DNA of 64,000 nucleotides from Pseudonocardiaceae bacterium (GTDB lineage: Bacteria > Actinomycetota > Actinomycetes > Mycobacteriales > Pseudonocardiaceae). The position numbers and the translations under genes were made by a program. The stretch is from NCBI GenBank assembly GCA_009377865.1, contig WHTH01000014.1:1-64000 (forward strand), in the 5' to 3' direction. How positions within the stretch are numbered: position 1 is the first letter of the stretch; the number at the start of each line of letters is the position of its first letter. Positions 26,271-33,615 of this stretch are shown here, piece by piece. The notes beneath the pieces were generated by a model. It made no database searches and had not been told where the DNA came from. It saw only the letters and a list, made by a program, of their open reading frames with translations.

Positions 26271-27478
26271 GCGAGCGTAGCGAGCGAACCATCGGACACA
26301 GCAGCGAGCGAACCATGGGACGCCGCACGGTCACCGTCATCGGGCTCGACGGTGCCGAGCTGCCGCCGGGCGGGGCCGAGGCGCTGGCCGCAGCCGAGGT
26401 CGTGCTCGGCGCCCGGTACCAGCTCGACGCGGTACCGCTGCCCGACGGCGCGGTGCTGGCCGACGCCACCGACCTCGATGCGCTGGACGGCCGGCGCGCG
26501 GTCGTGCTCGCCAGCGGCGACCCCGGCTTCTTCGGCATCGTCCGATCGCTGCGCGCCCGTGGGCTGCGCCCGGCGGTGCTGCCCGGACGTTCCAGCGTTG
26601 CGCGGGCATTCGCCCTGCTCGGCCGGTCGTGGGACGACGTCACGGTGGTCTCGGCGCACGGGCGGGCGCTGCGTCCCGCACTCAACGTCTGCCGCGCCCG
26701 CCCGGCCGTCGCGGTGCTCACCGCGCCGGGGGCCGGTGCAGCACAGATCGCGGCCGGGCTCGACGGCTGGAGCCGGACGCTGCTCGTCGCCGAGGACCTC
26801 GGGGGACCCGGCGAGCGGGTACGCCGCTACGACGGTGGCGATGTCGTCGACCCGCATGTGGCACTGTGCCTGGCCGACGAGAGCGCCGTTCCCGAACGGG
26901 GCTGGATGGCGGGTGGCGAGCCCGTGGCCCCGGCAGCGGGATGGGCACTTCCCGAGGACCAGTTCTCCCACCGCGACGGCATGATCACCAAGTCCGAGGT
27001 GCGCGCGCTGGCGCTGGCCCGGTTGGCGCCGGGACCGGGCCGGCTGGTCTGGGACGTCGGGGCCGGCTCGGGATCGGTCGGCGTCGAGTGCGCCCGGCTC
27101 GGCGCCGCCGTGATCGCCGTGGAGCGCGATCCCGTGCAGTGCTCCCGGCTGGTCGCCAACGCCGGCGCTCACGACGTCGACGTCCGTGTCGTGGAGGGCG
27201 GTGCCCCCGCAGCCCTGGACGGGTTGCCGGAGCCCGACGCGGTGTTCGTCGGCGGTGGCGGGCTCGAGGCGGTGCGGGCCGTCGCCGGGGCCGCACACCG
27301 GGTCGTCGTCGCGCTCGCGGCGCTGGACCGGGTCGCGCCCTGCCGCGAGGCGCTGCTCGCAGCCGGGCACGAGGTCGACGGGGTGGCGCTGGCCGCGTCG
27401 CGGCTGGCCGAGCTGCCCGACGGTGGCCTGCGGCTGGCCGCGACCAACCCGGTGTTCCTGCTGTGGGGGCAGCGGTGA
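26267..27478 (+). CDS. cobL: precorrin-6Y C5,15-methyltransferase (decarboxylating), CbiE-CbiT fusion
   Basis: Methylates C5 and C15 and decarboxylates the C12 acetate side chain. The N-terminal CbiE-like tetrapyrrole methylase (about residues 15-210) has VVLASGDPGFFGIVRSL and VVSAHGR. The C-terminal CbiT-like class-I methyltransferase (about 230-403) starts with EDQFSHRDGMITKSEVRA and has SAM-binding WDVGAGSGSVGVECA. GTG 26267 overlaps the cbiD stop; ATG 26315 directly before GRRTVTVIGL is an alternative that excludes a repeat-encoded N-terminus. It overlaps the next gene by 4 bp. Confidence 0.94.
   Translation: MSERSERTIGHSSERTMGRRTVTVIGLDGAELPPGGAEALAAAEVVLGARYQLDAVPLPDGAVLADATDLDALDGRRAVVLASGDPGFFGIVRSLRARGLRPAVLPGRSSVARAFALLGRSWDDVTVVSAHGRALRPALNVCRARPAVAVLTAPGAGAAQIAAGLDGWSRTLLVAEDLGGPGERVRRYDGGDVVDPHVALCLADESAVPERGWMAGGEPVAPAAGWALPEDQFSHRDGMITKSEVRALALARLAPGPGRLVWDVGAGSGSVGVECARLGAAVIAVERDPVQCSRLVANAGAHDVDVRVVEGGAPAALDGLPEPDAVFVGGGGLEAVRAVAGAAHRVVVALAALDRVAPCREALLAAGHEVDGVALAASRLAELPDGGLRLAATNPVFLLWGQR
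26279..26320 (+). repeat. direct repeat AGCGAGCGAACCAT at the cobL 5' end
   Basis: Two 18-bp copies (26279-26296 and 26303-26320) differ at one base and start 24 bp apart, so they are in phase (SERTIG and SERTMG). The preceding GAGCGAGCGTAGCGAGC is itself quasi-palindromic. Similar GAGCG-AGCGAGC strings are widespread as intergenic repeats in actinobacteria, so this looks like repeat DNA captured at the gene start. Confidence 0.6.
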
Positions 27479-28017
27479 CGGGCGTCGTCGTGGGCCTGGG
27501 GTCCTCGCTCGGTGTCTGTGCCGACGCGGTCCGCGCCGCCGTCGACCGCGCGCTCGACGGCCGGTGTGACGTCGCGGCGTTCGCCACCGTCGACCGCCGC
27601 CGCGACGAGCCCGGGCTGCTCGCCGTGGTCCAGGAGTGGGGTGCGACGCTGCAGTGCTACCCGGCCGAGGCGCTCGATGCGGTCGAGGTGCCGCATCCCA
27701 GCGACGCCGTCCGCGGTCACGTCGGCACCGGCAGCGTCGCCGAGGCCGCGGCGCTGCTCGCGGCCCGCGAGCACGGGGGCGGCAACCTGGTGGTGCCCAA
27801 GCTGCGCGGCGAGCACGTCACGGTGGCCGTCGTCGAGCTCGTGCCGCTGACGATCAGCACGGCGTGCACCGCCTGCGGGGCCTGCCTGCTGACCTGCCCG
27901 GAGCACGCGCTGCGTCCCGCACCCGGCCGCCCGGTGGTCGTTCCGTCGCGCTGCACGTCGTGCGGGGAGTGCGTGGAGGTCTGCCCGACCGACGCGATCA
28001 CGCTCTTCTCGCTGTGA
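27475..28017 (+). CDS. CobE/CbiG C-terminal-like domain fused to a two-cluster ferredoxin
   Basis: A 180-residue protein with two parts. Residues 1 to about 118 match the small CobE/CbiG-C fold (VVGLGSSLGV, FATVDRRRDEPGLL, VEVPHPSDAV, GNLVVPKLRGEHVTVAV). Residues 123-176 contain two 4Fe-4S binding motifs, CTACGACLLTCP and CTSCGECVEVCP. CobE-like domains take part in corrin ring contraction and can bind precorrin intermediates. The fused ferredoxin suggests electron delivery in the same step. GTG 27475 overlaps the cobL stop; it is the last gene of the plus-strand block. Confidence 0.85.
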   Translation: MTGVVVGLGSSLGVCADAVRAAVDRALDGRCDVAAFATVDRRRDEPGLLAVVQEWGATLQCYPAEALDAVEVPHPSDAVRGHVGTGSVAEAAALLAAREHGGGNLVVPKLRGEHVTVAVVELVPLTISTACTACGACLLTCPEHALRPAPGRPVVVPSRCTSCGECVEVCPTDAITLFSL

Positions 28018-28068
28018 CGCGTGCTGGAATCAGATTGCGGTTCGCGCGCCCTGTGATCGCGTTTGCGG

Positions 28069-28652
28069 TTACGGCTTCCCCAGCCGTGGCAGCGCTTCGG
28101 CGAGGTCCCGGTCGCGATGGAAGCCCCGCTCGGTGATCAGATCGATCGCCTCGCGTGCCAGTTGCACTTCTGCGGCTGTGGCGACCGCGTGTAGTGCACG
28201 GAGATCAGCGACGTCCTGTGGTCGCGAGTCGTCGTCGCGGGCAAGCAGCTTGACCGCGATCAGGTGTCCTGTACGGGCAACCGGAATCGCGAGGCCCGGC
28301 ATTATCTCCATCACTTCGGCGGCGTTCGCGATCTCCGTCTCGATCCCGGAACTCGCGAACAACAGATCGATGACGATCCGTGCTCGGGTTCACGGCCAAG
28401 CCGGACCGTCGCCAGCCGGTTGACGGCATCCTGCTCGACAGCAGCGAGCAGCCGGTACCCCTCACCGCCGAGTGCGTGGACGAGGATCTCGGCACTGCGA
28501 TCATCGGGAACCGCGACCGCGATGTCGACATCCCGGGTGAATCGAGGCTCCGCTCGCGCCGAGACTGCGAATCCTCCGACCAATGCCCAAGGCAGGCTAC
28601 GACGAGTGAGGTCGGCGGCAATGCGGCGTAGCGCCGCTTCGACCTCGTTCAT
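28069..28652 (-). pseudogene. AbiEii-like nucleotidyltransferase (toxin-like), one frameshift
   Basis: ATG 28652 overlaps the stop of its partner (ATGA). The first frame has the nucleotidyltransferase core LPWALVGGFAVSARA and TRDVDIAVAV. After RLGREPEHG the sequence continues in another frame as VIDLLFASSGIETEIANAA, then LIAVKLLARDD, VADLRAL and a stop at 28069. A one-base indel near 28370 explains the break. Such proteins act as toxins in type IV-like or abortive-infection systems. If the shift is real, the toxin is dead. Confidence 0.7.
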
Positions 28653-28879
28653 TCGAACCGGCGAGACGGTGGCCCGGGGAAGTCACCGAATTCGGCACCA
28701 GGTCGGTGACCCAGCCACGTCCGGATCTCGGCGTCGATCTCCGCTGCGCTCGCCTCGGGACGGATTCTGCGCAACCGCGTCCGGTACATCCGCTCGCCGA
28801 CCTCGTAGAGGTCGAGCGCGGTTCGCAAGCGCCGCGCGACACCCTCGTCCACGAGATCAAGTCTAGCTGGCTGGTCCAC
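28649..28879 (-). CDS. 76-residue partner of the nucleotidyltransferase, candidate antitoxin
   Basis: A small charged helical protein: VARRLRTALDLYEVGERMYR, then ASAAEIDAEIRTWLGHRPG. It lies directly upstream of, and overlaps by 4 bp, the nucleotidyltransferase-like gene. The order small gene then nucleotidyltransferase is typical of toxin-antitoxin pairs. I do not recognise a specific antitoxin family. GTG 28879 is the start giving the compact product. Confidence 0.6.
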   Translation of the reverse strand: MDQPARLDLVDEGVARRLRTALDLYEVGERMYRTRLRRIRPEASAAEIDAEIRTWLGHRPGAEFGDFPGPPSRRFE

Positions 28880-28938
28880 AGTCGCAGCTCACTGGAACCG
28901 CGTCGCATCCAGGGCCGGTCGCCGGAAGCTGAGAAGTG

Positions 28939-29424
28939 TCACGCCTCCCGGGCGACGATGCTTCGCTGGGCCAGGTGCGCCAGCAGGCGGTCCAGGAACG
29001 CGTCCTGACCGGAGACGAGCTTGGACCTCGCCGTGGCGCAGTCGACCCACTCCGCCCGGTCGACCTCGGGGAAGCTGCGCATCGCTCCCGATCCCCTTGG
29101 CCACTCCATCTCGAACTCATTGCTGCGGATGCCGGCGGCATCGAAGTCTGCATCGACGGCGTATGCGGCGATCCGCTTGCCGCTGGACTGCCTGATGGCG
29201 CCGAGCGGGACGAGCTGCCCGGGTGGTGGTGGCGATCCCATCTCCTCGGTGAACTCGCGTACCGCAGCTGCCTCCGGGTCGTCGCCGTCGTCGTACTCGC
29301 CCTTGGGGATCGACCAGGCACCTTCGTCCTTGCGGGCCCAGAACGGCCCGCCCATGTGTGCGATGAGCACCCACAGCACGCCTGCGTCGATCCGGTAGAG
29401 CAGCATTCCGGCGCTGTGGACCAT
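28939..29424 (-). CDS. NUDIX hydrolase
   Basis: A 161-residue NUDIX-fold protein with AGMLLYRIDAGVLWVLIAH, WARKDEGAWSIPKGEYDDG and the box core VREFTEEMG. The Glu eight residues before REFTEE is replaced by Asp, so the box is slightly degenerate. The family hydrolyses nucleoside-diphosphate-linked compounds, and the FWARKDEGAWSIPKGE pattern is common in NTP-pyrophosphohydrolase-like actinobacterial proteins. The substrate is unknown. No operon partner. Confidence 0.85.
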   Translation of the reverse strand: MVHSAGMLLYRIDAGVLWVLIAHMGGPFWARKDEGAWSIPKGEYDDGDDPEAAAVREFTEEMGSPPPPGQLVPLGAIRQSSGKRIAAYAVDADFDAAGIRSNEFEMEWPRGSGAMRSFPEVDRAEWVDCATARSKLVSGQDAFLDRLLAHLAQRSIVAREA

Positions 29425-29490
29425 GTCGCTCCTCTCCCCTGTCGTCGTGCAGGCCCGCCTGCGGTCCTGGCGGCTGATCGGCGTCGAGGG

Positions 29491-30090
29491 TCAGTCGTCG
29501 AGAGTGCGCCGCTGCGGGTAGACGGTTTCGCCGCAGGCCAGCATGGCGACGAACTGGTCGATGCGTCGCGCCCGGGTGCCGGGTCGTTTCGCGCTCGCGA
29601 TCCGGTACAGGATCGCATAGCGGTTCTGGCTGGTGAGGATGTCGAACATCGCCCGTGCCCTGGGTGCTGCGGTCAACGCGGCGGTCAGGTCGATCGGCAT
29701 CTCGATACTGGCCGGCCCGGCGTAGGCGCTGTCCCAGCGACCGTCGGCCTTGGCCCGTTCCACCTCGGCGAGGCCGGCTGGACGCATCCGCCGCTCGGCG
29801 GTCAGCCGCTCGGCAATGCCTACGTTGCGTTTCGACCACTGACTCTGCGCCCGCCGCGGGGTGAAGCGTTGCCGGTAGGTGGTCTCGTCCAGCCGCCGTG
29901 CCTGGCCGTCGATCCAGCCGTGACACAGCGCCTCGTCGAGCGCCTGGCCGTAGCTGAGGCTGGTGGGTTGGGTCGTGCCCTTCTTGGCGAGCACCAGCCA
30001 GACGCCGGTCGCGCTGTCGTGGTGCTCGCCGAGCCAATCGCGCCACGCGCCGACGTCGGCGACCGTCAGTTCCGTTAGGTCATCGGCCAT
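29491..30090 (-). CDS. YdeI/OmpD-associated family protein
   Basis: A 199-residue cytosolic protein with WRDWLGEHHDSATGVWLVLAKKG, LDEALCHGWIDGQARRLD and RFTPRRAQSQWSKRN, the conserved pattern of the YdeI/OmpD-associated (bacteriocin-protection-like) family. The biochemical role is not established; a link with peptide stress has been proposed for relatives. ATG 30090 opens the frame. It stands alone on the minus strand between the NUDIX gene and the MOSC remnant. Confidence 0.85.
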   Translation of the reverse strand: MADDLTELTVADVGAWRDWLGEHHDSATGVWLVLAKKGTTQPTSLSYGQALDEALCHGWIDGQARRLDETTYRQRFTPRRAQSQWSKRNVGIAERLTAERRMRPAGLAEVERAKADGRWDSAYAGPASIEMPIDLTAALTAAPRARAMFDILTSQNRYAILYRIASAKRPGTRARRIDQFVAMLACGETVYPQRRTLDD

Positions 30091-30135
30091 CGGCCTGCAG
30101 CATCACAGGTCATCGACGTCCGTGACAGCATTCGG

Positions 30136-30465
30136 TCACACCCGTTCGAGCGGGACGTGAGGCTCGTCGGGCAGGTCGACGCTGATGGCATCGGCAGGCC
30201 GCACCGGCCCACCGCGCACGACGACTCCCATGATCCCGGCCCTGCGCACGATCCGGCCCTGGTCGTCACGATCGAGGACGGCCGGCAACAAGCCGGAGCG
30301 GAACCCGTTGAGCTGCCCGCAGGGGTTGCGCAGACCGGTGATCCTCACGGCGGCCTCCGACCCCAGCCGCACAATGGCGCCCCTCGGGAGGTCCAGCAGA
30401 TCGAGCCCCCATTTCGTCGAGTTCACGGACGTGGCGGGGGAACAGCAAGCACTGCCCTCTCTCAC
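30136..30465 (-). pseudogene. MOSC-domain protein remnant
   Basis: The frame from a GTG at 30465, overlapping the cbiO stop, contains the second half of a MOSC domain: LDLLDLPRGAIVRLGSEAAV, ITGLRNPCGQLNGF, VRRAGIMGVVVRGG and PADAISVDLP. The N-terminal half of the domain is absent, and FPRHVRELDEMG, which should precede it, is in another frame. MOSC domains bind sulfur-carrying metal cofactors; NPCGQL includes the expected Cys. The gene appears truncated. Confidence 0.6.
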
Positions 30466-32177
30466 CCTCCCAGCGGGTTGAACCCGGCAGGCAGCTCGAG
30501 GCGGTGCGCGGTCATGAAACCGGTGTCAGCGAGCACCTCCCGGGTCGGGCCGTCGGCGACGATCTGGCCATGGTCGAGCACCACCGAGCGGGGGCACAGC
30601 TCCAGCGCGTAGGGCAGGTCGTGGGTGACCAGCAGCGTCGTCATGCCCAGCCGCTTGACGAGGTCGGCGAACTCCCGGCGCGCCGCCGGGTCGAGGTTCG
30701 ACGTCGGCTCGTCGAGCACCAGTACCTCCGGGTGCATCGCCAGCACGGTGGCGACGGCGGCCCGGCGCCGCTCCCCGAACGAGAGCCGGTGCGGCGGCCG
30801 GTTCACGGCATCGAGCAGCCCGACGCGCGACAGCGCCTCGGTGACCCGCTCGTCGAGCTCGTCACCGCGCAGCCCCAGGTGGGCGGGACCGAACGCGACG
30901 TCGCGGCCCACGGTGGGGGTGAACAGCTGGTCGTCGGGATCCTGGAACACCACGCCCACCCGCCGGCGCACCTCGGCCAGGTTCTTGCGGTCGACCGCCA
31001 GGCCGCTGATCCGCACCGACCCGGATGACGGCGTGAGCACACCGTTGAGCTGCAGCACCAGCGAGGTCTTGCCCGCACCGTTCGGGCCGAGCAGCGCGAC
31101 CCGCTCGCCCGGCTCGACCTGCAGTGACACCACGGACAGCGCTTGGCGCCCGTCCTGGTAGGCGAACGACAGCTCGCTGACCTCGATCGCCGGTGGCTGT
31201 GGTGAGTGATTTTCGGGGTTATAACCCCGAAAATCACTCACCACGAATCGGCCGCGGCGGACCGGGATGCGGGGGGGCGCGGCGGGGGCGCGGGTGGAAC
31301 GTCGGGCGCCACGGCGACCGCGCGCCGGGGCGTCGCCGTGCGGGGTCAGCGAGATCGGGGTGCCCACCTTGGACTCGTAGCCGGGCAGCTGGACCCGGTA
31401 GGCGCACAGGTCGCAGTTCATCCGGACGTCGCCGTGGCGCGCCTCGCGGTAGCGCTCGACCACCAGCGCAGCCAGCCGCGGATCCGCCCCGAGATGCGCG
31501 GCACCACGCACCGTGACCTCGGGGTGGTCGGTGGCCCACTCAGCGGCCTGATCGTGGATGCGATTCAGCAGCACGCCGGGGAACAGGAAGAACGGGGCGA
31601 CGACGGCGGTGGCCGCGCCGAGCAGTCGCAACCGCTCCAGCGTCTCGGGCACCGAGGGGCCGGCCACCGAGACGAACCCTGGCTCTATGGTGCCGAGGCC
31701 GCGGCCGTCGGACAGCAGCCGCCCGACCTTCCACAGGTCGGCGCAGGCGTCGGGGTCCGACGAGCCGCGGCCGATGAGCGCGACGCCGAGCTTCTCCGGG
31801 TCGGCGTCAGAGGCGGCGTCGCGGATCCGGTCGGTGGCGGCGTCGAGCACCCGCGGCTCGATCCCAAGGTCACGGGCTAGCCGGAACCGGACCTCGGGGT
31901 GGCGGGCTCGGGCCCGGGCGAGCGCGGCCGGGCCGTCGTTCTTCAAGTGTCCTGCCGACAGCAGCACCAGCGGCACGCTGACGATCTCGGTGGCACCGTC
32001 GGCCACCAGCGCGTCGATCGCCTCGTCGACGGTCGGCGAGGCGAGCTCGATGAATCCGAAGCCGACCGGGACGGGGCTGACGGCGCGGATCGCCGCGGCC
32101 AGCTCCCAGAACTCCTCGATACCGTCGGCATCGCGGCTGCCGTGCCCGACCACGAGCATCGCCGTCTCGGTCCTCAC
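30462..32177 (-). CDS. sirohydrochlorin cobaltochelatase-like CbiX fused in frame to cobalt ABC ATPase CbiO
   Basis: One uninterrupted frame of 571 residues. Residues 1 to about 280 are CbiX-like: VVGHGSRDADG, LLSAGHLKND and LIGRGSSDP, then a Cys pair in NCDLCAYRVQLPGYESKVG. A basic low-complexity linker (about 285-325) includes a stretch encoded by a perfect palindrome. Residues 325-571 are the CbiO ATPase: LLGPNGAGKTSLV, SFGERRRAAVATV and LVLDEPTSNLDP. GTG 32177 overlaps the cbiQ stop. If translation also starts at GTG 31244 inside the palindrome, a separate CbiO could be made. Confidence 0.8.
   Translation of the reverse strand: MRTETAMLVVGHGSRDADGIEEFWELAAAIRAVSPVPVGFGFIELASPTVDEAIDALVADGATEIVSVPLVLLSAGHLKNDGPAALARARARHPEVRFRLARDLGIEPRVLDAATDRIRDAASDADPEKLGVALIGRGSSDPDACADLWKVGRLLSDGRGLGTIEPGFVSVAGPSVPETLERLRLLGAATAVVAPFFLFPGVLLNRIHDQAAEWATDHPEVTVRGAAHLGADPRLAALVVERYREARHGDVRMNCDLCAYRVQLPGYESKVGTPISLTPHGDAPARGRRGARRSTRAPAAPPRIPVRRGRFVVSDFRGYNPENHSPQPPAIEVSELSFAYQDGRQALSVVSLQVEPGERVALLGPNGAGKTSLVLQLNGVLTPSSGSVRISGLAVDRKNLAEVRRRVGVVFQDPDDQLFTPTVGRDVAFGPAHLGLRGDELDERVTEALSRVGLLDAVNRPPHRLSFGERRRAAVATVLAMHPEVLVLDEPTSNLDPAARREFADLVKRLGMTTLLVTHDLPYALELCPRSVVLDHGQIVADGPTREVLADTGFMTAHRLELPAGFNPLGG
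31199..31244. repeat. 46-bp perfect palindrome inside the cbiX-cbiO frame
   Basis: Arms GTGGTGAGTGATTTTCGGGG and its complement meet around TTATAA. It has the same outer GGTGAGTGAT/ATCACTCACC and central GTTATA as the element at 9541-9584, but different, fully compensated inner arms. On the minus strand it reads in frame as VVSDFRGYNPENHSP, between the CbiX and CbiO domains. Confidence 0.9.
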
Positions 32178-32944
32178 AGCGCCACCGCACCGATCGTCGC
32201 GATCGCCGCCAGCAGCGGGACGGTCAGCGCCGCCGCCCAGGCGGGGCGCGCCGCCGCGGTGCCGGTGAGGACGTCGGGCAGCGCGCCAGTGTAGCCGCGG
32301 GAGGCCATCGCGAGATACACCCGCTCGCCCCGTTCGAACGACCGCACGAACAACGCACCGACGCCTGCCGCGACGTCGCGGGCCTGCCACAGCCAGCGGG
32401 TGTCACCGCCGCGGCAGGCACGGGCGGTGCGCAGCCGGGCCAGCTCGGACAGCAGCACCTCGGTGTAGCGGACCATGAACGCCGCGACCGCGGTGAACAG
32501 CCGCGGCACCCGCAGCCGCTCCAACCCGGTGAGGATCTCAGGCAGCGGCGTGGTGGCCGCGAGCACCCCCGTGGCCAGCAGCCCGAACGACGCCTTGAGC
32601 GCGATGGAGGCCGCCGCCTGCAGCCCGACCACCGACAGACCCACCCCGAGCACCTCGACGTGGGGCGCTTGGCCGAGGAACGGCAGCGCGAGCACGAACA
32701 GCAGGAACGGGACCTCGATGACGAGCCGGCGCAGCAGCGTCAGCGGTGGCAACTGGGCGAGCACGGCCACCGCGGCCAGCAGCATCCCGTACCAGGCATA
32801 CGGCCAGAACACCTCCCGCGGCGTGCAGGCCACCGCCAGCACGAACAGTGCCGTCGCGGCGACCTTGCACTGCGGCGCCATCCGGTGCACCGGTGTGTCG
32901 GCGGGGATCAGCAGCTCCGCGCCGGGGTCGTGCGAGGAACTCAC
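32174..32944 (-). CDS. cbiQ: cobalt ECF transporter transmembrane protein CbiQ
   Basis: The T-component of the cobalt energy-coupling-factor transporter. The 256-residue protein has about five hydrophobic segments and the cytoplasmic Ala-Arg-Gly coupling motifs LRTARACRGGDT and LAMASRGYTG, which touch the ATPase. GTG 32944 overlaps the cbiM stop and begins VSSSHDPG; upstream sequence in that frame is noncoding. The stop overlaps the cbiX-cbiO start by 4 bp. Confidence 0.9.
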   Translation of the reverse strand: MSSSHDPGAELLIPADTPVHRMAPQCKVAATALFVLAVACTPREVFWPYAWYGMLLAAVAVLAQLPPLTLLRRLVIEVPFLLFVLALPFLGQAPHVEVLGVGLSVVGLQAAASIALKASFGLLATGVLAATTPLPEILTGLERLRVPRLFTAVAAFMVRYTEVLLSELARLRTARACRGGDTRWLWQARDVAAGVGALFVRSFERGERVYLAMASRGYTGALPDVLTGTAAARPAWAAALTVPLLAAIATIGAVAL

Positions 32945-33615
32945 CGGACCGGCTCCGGTTCGTGGGGCGCGACCCGGACGAGGTCGGCGCGCAGCGCCAG
33001 CAGGGCCCGGACCACCAGCGCGGTCACGATTCCCTCGAAGAGCGCCACAACGGCATAGACGCCGACCGTCGAGACGGCCACGGTGCGCACCGGCAGCCCC
33101 GCCGCACCGCCCAGCGCGTACTCGGTGGCGAACAGCACCGAGCCCACGATCACGGTGACGACCGCGGCCCCACCGCAGGCCAGCGCGGTGCCGCTCGGCG
33201 AGCGCGGCAGGATCCGGCCCAGTAGCCGGCGCAGCCCCAGCAGCACGGGATAGCCGACCACCGCGGGCACCAGCGCGAGGTTCACCAGGTTCACCCCGAG
33301 TACCGACAGCCCGCCGGCCCCGGTGAACAGGGTCTGCACGACCGTCACAACCGTGATCACGATCGGGCCCAGCCATGGCCCGAGCAGCGCGACGGCCAGC
33401 GTCCCCCCGAGCAGGTGGCCACTGGTACCGACCGCGACCGGCACGATCGGCGCCTGCAGCACGAGGAAGAACGCCGCAGCCAGCCCGGCCAGTGGCAGCT
33501 GCCGCTCGGACAGCGCCTTGCCCGCCTGCCGGGTGCAGACGGCGAGGCCGGCCGCGGCGACGGCGGCTCCGGCGACGGCGACCGGAGCGGAGACGAAGCC
33601 GTCAGGGATGTGCAC
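32941..33615 (-). CDS. cbiM: cobalt ECF transporter substrate-binding protein CbiM
   Basis: The S-component that captures Co2+. The start at GTG 33615 is decided by the family rule that the mature protein begins Met-His-Ile-Pro-Asp-Gly, where the amino terminus and His2 coordinate the metal; GGAGGG lies 5 bases upstream. The 224 residues have about six to seven hydrophobic segments with VPVAVGTSGHLLGGTLAV as a conserved binding segment. No separate cbiN gene is visible beside it. It overlaps the end of cobA by 14 bp. Confidence 0.9.
   Translation of the reverse strand: MHIPDGFVSAPVAVAGAAVAAAGLAVCTRQAGKALSERQLPLAGLAAAFFLVLQAPIVPVAVGTSGHLLGGTLAVALLGPWLGPIVITVVTVVQTLFTGAGGLSVLGVNLVNLALVPAVVGYPVLLGLRRLLGRILPRSPSGTALACGGAAVVTVIVGSVLFATEYALGGAAGLPVRTVAVSTVGVYAVVALFEGIVTALVVRALLALRADLVRVAPHEPEPVR

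Noticed and set aside
32178-32390. 71-codon upstream extension of the CbiX-CbiO frame
   Set aside because: It lies inside cbiQ, and GTG 32177 overlaps the cbiQ stop in the same 4-bp manner as the other operon genes.
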